64,000 nucleotides of DNA from Adenanthera pavonina (lineage: Eukaryota > Streptophyta > Magnoliopsida > Fabales > Fabaceae): contig JAIVEN010000010.1 in assembly GCA_026686845.1 (NCBI GenBank), positions 25,456,001 through 25,520,000 of the forward strand, written 5' to 3'. Both the position numbers and the translations under genes were made by a program. Of this stretch, positions 57,656-64,000 are shown piece after piece. Under the pieces are notes generated by a model. That model was not told where the DNA came from. It did not search any database and saw only the letters and a program-made list of their open reading frames with translations. How positions within the stretch are numbered: the stretch's first letter is position 1; the number at the start of each line of letters is the position of its first letter.

Positions 57656-59070
57656 CTAGTTTGATCAAGTTTTTACCATATAATATTTTTTAATAAGTAA
57701 AAAAATTTAAAATTATATAAAATAAATATCTACGTGACTTCTAAAAAATATATTTTTTCTATAATTTTTAATTTTTAAAAATAAAAAATAAAAAAAAAAC
57801 CTCCCATGGCTCTATTGCGGCAGAGGGGGTCTTGCCGGAGAGACCCTCTGTCCACATTTCAAGTGTCCATGAAACTTGAAAAATTTGGGGTGAGGGTTCA
57901 ACTTCTAAATAAAAGAGAGCCCAAACCCAAAGAAACACATTCTACCACATAAATTATTGACAAGTGCTGAGATAGGGGTGACAGTAAACCTAACAACGTG
58001 ACATGGTAAGTACGCTCCTCCGATACAAAATATAACATATTTCTATCTATCTTATATATTTTAAGAAAAAATTAGTTACATTTTTTAATCTCTTTTTTAA
58101 AAAAAAAAAAACATTGCATTCCATTTCTATTATTATTATGATTATTATTATTAATTAAAGTTGTTTTTACTCTTCTACAAGTTATGAAAGAGGTCATAAA
58201 TGAAGAGGGATAAAAAAAAATAAATTATTGCTAAAAATTACATAATATCTTATATTATAAATTAAAAAAAATTCTAGAAAATATCTTATATTTTAAAATA
58301 GATGGAATAATAAATAATAGAATATTAGAAAGTGAAAAAAGAAAGATATATGTGTGGATCTTATTGGTCTGTCCTGAAACCTCTTACCCAGTTTACCTAA
58401 ATTTTAATTGAAACAAAAATGGTAAAAGATCCTCCAGCAGACTGAAGGTGGTTGTGAACTTACAATATCTTTTTTTAGATGAGGGCTCAGAGGATTTGCA
58501 GATTCAGTAGAAAAGACCGAATCAAGTTTTTTTTTTTATTTGTCTTTTTGCACGTGCTTCTTCCAAACGATATTGGTTTTAATTGGCAGAAAAAAATAAA
58601 TACATGTGGCATATAGGCCATAAATCCCCAAACCTAAAGGAAAAATAAAAAGGAAAAAAAGACGTTCAAATTACATATAAGACTTTAATCAAAGTGAAAA
58701 ACTGAAAATGTTGACCAAAAATAAAATAAACAAGAAATAAAAATTTTCAAATTAGTAATCAGATTCCAATCAAATCCTAGTGTAGGTTGTCGAAATTGGT
58801 AATGATACAACTGGTTAGGAAATTACTAAAATGTATTGTCGAGATTATATGGACGCTTTTGATGAACAAGATAATTCTAATTCAAGTCTTGGAACAAAAA
58901 TTGTGATTGTATAAAAGCTATGTTCTACATCTAATCATTTGAAAGTTAAATTATGATTATGGAATCCTATGTTGGTATCTTCAAGTAATTACGTAGTTAA
59001 TTAATTTAATTGGGTCATTGAGATCTCAACAGTTGGTGGGTTAAATTAAAGGTGGTAATGGACAAAGATG
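57656..59070. other. AT-rich region without recognisable genes
   Basis: Long A/T runs and no conserved frame. A short richer island at 57805-57860 (GCGGCAGAGGGGG, CGGAGAGACCCTC) is isolated. I see no other structure. Confidence 0.4.
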
Positions 59071-60511
59071 ATTGACAGAAACATATTTTTGGTTCCTTAA
59101 TTTTATACTAAGTTTTAATTTGGTCCCTTAACTTTATTAAATGTCTTTTAAGTCTTCTAACTTTCAAAATTCAATCAAAAGTTCCCAATTCCCTGCCCTA
59201 TTAATTTTATTAACTGAAAATGCTAACAAACCAATCTGAATACCGACAAAGCATTTTCTAATACTAACATATAAATCTTCATAACCAACTAATTATCATA
59301 ATCATTTATTCATTAATCTTAAATTTATAAAATTAAAAAATAAATAATCTCAACTTCTAAATAAAACCTAAAAGATTGTGTCATCAATTCAAAAAACATC
59401 TTCGACATTCCTAACATTCCTTGCAAAAAAACAAAGAAAATGTCTTTGACATTACTATGGGAAGCAACTGTACTTTTGCATCAATAACCTAGTCTTTGAT
59501 CTACTTTGTTGAACAACTTCCTGCAAAAGCATAGGCAAGTCTTTTTTTAGTTGCAGTGTGGGGCTAAATAACAACAACATCACAACATTAATCTAAGACT
59601 AACGACAAGTTGCATAAATCTTTGGTTTTTAACAAAATTCACATTTAAACTTCTGATTCGAAACATAAATTGCACTATATCCTAATTGGAATTCAAAATT
59701 AGCATCATGGTAAAACATCAAAGAAATAAACTAGTGCAATCAATAGGATTATCTCAAAGAAATTTCACAATTTCATCATTCAAGAGGCAATAAACCAGTG
59801 TCAATGATTTACAATAGAAAACAAGATTCTTGAGCAAAAACTTAGCATGTCCTTACCTCACCTTAATTGCAAGCTTCATCACTGTCAACAGCATAGCTTC
59901 CTTTTCAATGACTCCATAACCTGTCAAGACAGTAGCTTCCCCTTCAATGAAGCTGAATCCTTGAACATCTATTTAAGCCATTGGTGTATCCGTGTGAGGC
60001 ATCCATGATTTTACTGAAGAGGAAGCTAAACTCTTTTGAGAATTGAAACCTTGCATCAATCTAGCCCACCGTGGGTCACCATCAGCAGTTGAACTGTCAT
60101 GTGGGGAAGCAAAACTCTCACTGTGGGGAAGAGTGAATCACGAGATGGGAGGACGAAGCATGTTTTCTTGGTTCACAATGGTAATATGAAATCCGTGATC
60201 ATGAGCAGGAAACATCAAAAGGAAGAAGAAGGGCAAGAAAGTCATGACTTTCTTTTTTTGATTGAAAATACATATATATGAGTTGGTAACATAAAAATAA
60301 AATGAGTTGGCTTTTTTCCATAAAAATGAGATGGATTAATGTAAATATTTTGTCAGTGTTTTCTGTTAATTAAATTGATAAGGTTAGGAGTAGGGAAATT
60401 TTTTTTATTGAATTTTGAAAGTTAGAGAACTAAAATGGAATTTTACAAAGTTAAGGAACCAAATTAAAATCTAGTACAAAGTTAAAGAATTAAAAGTATG
60501 TTTTTATCAAC
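59071..60511. mobile_element. Element with long terminal inverted repeats, 1.44 kb
   Basis: The left arm (about 59071-59230) and right arm (about 60350-60511) are inverted copies for roughly 160 bases: TTGACAGAAACATATTTTTG against TTGATAAAAACATACTTTTA at the tips, then TTTTAATTTGGT[T/C]CCTTAA, CTAACTTTCAAAATTCAAT and TTAATTAACAGAAAA. Outer bases show no clear target duplication. The interior has no transposase; short exon-like stretches could be captured sequence. It looks like a non-autonomous Mutator-like or foldback element. Confidence 0.75.
59231..60349. other. Interior of the long-inverted-repeat element
   Basis: Non-coding by eye. Two near-repeats of TAGCTTCCTTTTCAATG / AGCTTCCCCTTCAATGAAG (59896 and 59935) and a 60-residue open frame at 60099-60281 have no known family. 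It may hold host-derived fragments carried by the element. Confidence 0.4.
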
Positions 60512-62329
60512 ATGGATCCATAAATATCTCCCTTATGCCAATGAATAAGGATAGAATGACACTCGCATAATTAGCATGTGAGTGTCAATGAGGAAGAGAA
60601 GGAAATATAGTAAGCGTTGTAACACCCAACTTTCAGACACCTTCATTCTTGCTTAATTTGCTTCAAAAACCAACCCAACACAACCAAAACACCTCAACTT
60701 AACTCCCAAAACATCAAAGCAGCAGAAAAACTTGGAGTGGAACCAAAACTATACAGAGCTGCGGCATGCTACAGTACTGCCATGGCCTTATTTGTCTAAT
60801 AGCACTTGACGCCACGACCTGTGTTAGATTCCATATCAGCAAATTGCTAATTTTTTGAGCAAACTTCTGCCGCACATAACTTCATACTCCAATATCTGAT
60901 TGACCTGGTTCCAACTCCTACAGGTCAATCTTGTCCCAATCTATCCATAAACACTAGTTCCACCCAAATCTATATCCGTATGGAGATTTTAGACATGTAA
61001 CACAATTTTGGCCACTTTTTTTTACGAAAATCCATAACTTATCACATCCAATTGCCACCAAAGGCAAATGGACAATTAGGGACCCTTCACACAGGTCATA
61101 TTCAGCTCAACCAACTTATTCAAAGATTCACCTCAAAGGAACTACCCCTCTGAGATTTAACCCCCTTGAACCCCAACATCACATAATGGGCTATATGCCC
61201 TATAGTCCAAACTCCCCTTTAGGCCTACTCTTACAGGCATTCTAATGAACAAGCACCTGCTCTTACAAAAATGACCTATACCAGGGTCTTTAATCATACT
61301 ACATCTCATGTCCATTAATCCATACCCCTCATATCATCCCTCAACATCATCATTACTCTTATCCTATCATCATATAACATACAGATAATACACCCATGAC
61401 TCCCATACAGGCAACCAGACCATAACAACCTACTTGGCACAATATTACATAAACTAAATTACAACTACCAACTACATTTGAGAATCCCAAAGATGGAGAG
61501 GCTTGCAACTCCTTGATTATCTTCGAACTAGTACCAGAGTCTTCACTTGAAAGGTTAGTCATGGAAGGGGGTGTGAGCTAGAATCACAGTAACCGGGGAC
61601 AACCACAAGCATCATATATATATATCAAACAATAATATCATGGATGCAATATGAAACGAAATATATGTCTCCCTTGCACACAGCTAGAACCACAATCTGT
61701 CGTCAAAACAGGACATTTTTTATAGGTGATTCCCTTCCATTAGTGCACATGGCCAAAGGTAACACTATTGTTCAGATTGTGGTTCTCCTTCCCCTGGATA
61801 ACATCCAATTTGTGGTGATTTAGGGAAGGTGTAGTCCACTGCCACTTAGCTCTCTTAGCCATAGGAGAGGATTTAGTGATAGCGATCTCATCTTTATCCT
61901 CCCTTATCATATATCATATCATTATATCTCATATCATCGTACAACATATCATTATCACCACCTAATCCACCAGATATCACACAATGTCACATGGTGATAC
62001 TCATGTCATATCATCATATAATCATTATCATCATCATGTATCTCAAGGTTATGCTTGCATCATGTCATGTCACAGCATCATCATCATCATATATTGTTGA
62101 AACAAGAGTTTTGATGATTCCAAACCAACATTTCAAGAGCTTGAATTGAAGATATCAAAGGAGAGCAAAGCTGTTTCAAGTGAAGATTTTCTGAGTACTT
62201 GCTGTTAGATCTTTTGTAGGATCCTTAGTTTTTGTTATGACTGGGTAAAAGATTTTGATTTGAAGAAAAGAAGTTTTCAAACTTTGATTTTATGTTAAAT
62301 CTTCAAATATTTGAAAAACACCCACAAAC

Positions 62330-63300
62330 AGACGATGGTTGAAAGTTTAAGCTAAACTGTCAAGTTGGAAATTCAAACTTTTCCTTTTGAAATTCAAATT
62401 TCGAGCTAAAACTAAATAAGTCTGAAGAGATGGCTCTCTGTCAGATGAATTTTGGTTGTTCAAAATTCGAATTTTCATCTAGTCTGAAAAGAGGCCTTTT
62501 GCTAACAGACGAACTTCACACTTTCAAAATTCGAATTTCAAGTAAAATGAAGTTTGTAAAAACCAAAGAAATTCATCTAAAACTATGATAAAGTGCATCT
62601 GAAATCAAAATGAAATTGAGTTTGATAAATGCTCTCTGACAGACGAATTTTGAACTTCCAACATTCGAATTTTCATATAAGTCTGAAAGATGCTTCTTTG
62701 CAACAGACGAACTTTGAGTCTTCAAAATTCGAATTTCAAACAAAACAAAACTTGAGAAAATAGAAGAAATTTGTCTGAAACTATGTTAAAGTTCACCTGA
62801 GATCAAGAGTGATTTAAGTTTCAAAACTGCTCTCTGATAGACGAACTTTGAACATTGAAATTCGAATTTCAGAAGCTAAGTTCTTGAGTCTATTGAAATG
62901 AAACATTGACATACGAATGATAAGAACTTGCAACATTCGAATGATGAAATTAGTCTGAAAAGAGTTTCTCTGACAGACGAATTTCGCCCTTTCAAAATTC
63001 AAATTTCGAAGAAAGTAATCTACTGTGTCCCTTTAAACGTTCAATGGACAGACGAATTTTGGGGATCCAAAATTCGAATTTCGAAGGCACTGTAGAAAAT
63101 TGAAAACACTGTTCACACTTAACCGAAAAACTTTCTTCTTGAAAATTCGTATGTCACATTGTGAAAATGTTTTGTAAGTTTCAAAATTTGAATTTCACTT
63201 CATAAACAGACGAACTTCGTGCTGTAACGTTGGAAGCTTTAATCTTCGGTTCCTTCGAAATTCGTCTGTTGGCCAACCAAAATTCGAATTTCAGTATGTC
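62330..63300 (+). repeat. Array of TTCGAA palindromes and ACAGACGAA motifs
   Basis: About nine or ten copies each of AAATTCGAATTT-like palindromes (for example 62463, 62526, 62661, 62724, 62858, 63068, 63279) and ACAGACGAA (62508, 62640, 62704, 62974, 63049, 63206; inverted near 63259), often paired as ACAGACGAACTTTGA then AAATTCGAATTT. The array occupies U3 upstream of the TATA box at 63407. It is the same in the inverted copy at 2930-3900. Confidence 0.85.
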
Positions 63301-63406
63301 AGAAACATTAAATGCGGTTGGTAAACGGATAGTTTTTCAGAGTAACCGTTGAATAACTTCCCCAACGGATAGATTTAGTCTCTAACGGATATTTGAGACC
63401 TAAATC

Positions 63407-63414
63407 TATAAATA
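63407..63414 (+). promoter_or_regulatory. TATA box of SIRE-type LTR
   Basis: CTATAAATACAACATCATTT, then GAAGTTGTGGGTAACG. The box lies about 550 bases from the LTR end and just after the repeated CAACGGATA / TAACGGATA words (63303-63390). It is conserved with 26684 and 2807. Confidence 0.75.
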
Positions 63415-64000
63415 CAACATCATTTGAAGTTGTGGGTAACGAATTAAACTTGTATATACCGAATTTCTGCTGAATCTTCTTCTCAAAAGCTTTTACCCTC
63501 TTAACTTCTAAACTTGTACTTAAACTTTCATATCCACTCTTTACAAGAGAGTTATTTCATTGTAATTAATCTATTCTTCATCTGGGAGATAGATTTACTT
63601 GTGAGGGGTATTCACAAGGGGATTGGGAAGCACATAGTGAAAGTGCTTGGAAAGTTTGAGAGAGCTCAGAAACAGAGCATACTCATGTACTGCAGCTTTA
63701 GCAAGAAGCCCATTGAAATTCTTGCTGTATAGTGGATAAATCTCAAGAGGTGTCTTGGGGACTGGATGTAGGTCAAGTGAATAGACCGAACCAGGATAAA
63801 TCACTGACTTCTCTTCTCCTTATCTTTACTTTTCACCTTGCTCTGTTTTACGCATTGTTTTCATTATACTGTGATATCTTCACTTACTTCACTTTGTGCA
63901 GAAAAATCTCAAACTTCCCAATTCACCCCCATCTTGGGAAGTCAGCCCTGCTAACATATATAACAATCATCCTCATCATATTCATCATCCACTATGTGTC

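Larger units (their letters stand above)
62095..63956 (+). mobile_element. SIRE-type solo LTR, 1,862 bp
   Basis: TGTTGAAACAAGAG (62095) to GCTAACA (63956), flanked by perfect TATAT duplications (62090-62094 and 63957-63961) inside the ATC-rich run of a B LTR. Same length as the inverted copy at 2265-4126; by eye few differences. In order: TTTTGATGATTCC start block, motif array (62330-63300), TATA box (63407-63414), and leader with ACCCCC. There is no gag or primer site after it, so the full element recombined to one LTR. The frames at 63514-63732 and 63595-63804 lie in it and are not genes. Confidence 0.95.
60619..64000 (-). mobile_element. LTR, family B, extending beyond the window
   Basis: It starts TGTAACACCCAACTTTC (60619) and keeps the order of 35958-38424: GCAGCAGAAAA, TGGCC...CTGCCATGG, TCCGTATGGAGATTTTAGAC, CATGGAAGGGGGTGTGAGC, GTGATTTAGGGAAGGTGTAG, then the ATC-rich run. 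A SIRE-type solo LTR is inserted at 62095-63956. The B sequence resumes at 63957 and leaves the window at 64000. No internal coding region is visible. Confidence 0.8.

Overview
This is a gene-poor, AT-rich stretch of a plant (flowering-plant) nuclear genome. Nearly everything recognisable is transposable-element DNA. The evidence is plant-specific: Ty1/copia Sirevirus-like (SIRE-type) and Ty3/gypsy chromovirus-like LTR retrotransposons, two initiator-tRNA-Met primer-binding sites, CACTA (En/Spm) transposases of the TNP2 type with a TNPD-like second gene and an Ulp1-like protease remnant, and small inverted-repeat elements. I could not recognise a single intact host gene, rRNA, tRNA or CRISPR array. 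The species cannot be named from the sequence.

Layout. 1-1.56 kb: AT-rich DNA ending in a duplicated CACTA-type terminus. 1.56-5.97 kb: a minus-strand LTR fragment, a 1,862-bp SIRE-type LTR (2265-4126), and a decayed Ty3/gypsy gag-pol with the tail of its LTR. 6.1-10.5 kb: a nest of a minus-strand chromovirus-like LTR, a plus-strand LTR of family A, and a minus-strand SIRE-like LTR. 11.1-15.4 kb: a solo LTR swollen by a 1,559-bp tandem duplication. 15.7-24 kb: a second nest in the same order, ending in a minus-strand copia pol (integrase, reverse transcriptase, RNase H). 24.7-30.8 kb: a Ty3/gypsy LTR split by a plus-strand SIRE-type LTR plus gag, then the gypsy LTR end, primer-binding site and decayed gag. 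31.5-46.8 kb: a CACTA element whose transposase gene is cut by three LTRs (31963-34858, 35958-38424, 39845-42364); removing them restores the reading path. 47.7-49.1 kb: a second CACTA fragment on the minus strand. 51.1-53.4 kb: a solo LTR with perfect CATGG target duplications and two private minisatellites. 53.4-60.6 kb: AT-rich DNA with a promoter-like TATA region, a CACTA-type MITE and an element with long inverted terminal arms. 60.6-64 kb: a minus-strand LTR holding a 1,862-bp SIRE-type solo LTR (62095-63956, TATAT duplications).

How parts relate. At least four LTR groups recur: SIRE-type; A (begins TGTAATATCCC, 2.5-2.9 kb); B (2.35-2.5 kb, GC-rich block near one end); and B-like relatives. 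Nesting gives relative ages: the CACTA element is older than its three LTR insertions, and the SIRE-type LTRs are generally last. The two 1,862-bp SIRE-type LTRs lie inverted near opposite ends of the window and look almost identical. No new multi-gene system is evident. The most unusual signals are the array of TTCGAA palindromes and ACAGACGAA motifs upstream of the SIRE-type LTR promoter, the triple CATATCATGATATG palindromes, the LTR-internal duplication, and three independent LTR hits in one transposase gene. All identities and ages are by eye; no alignment was run.
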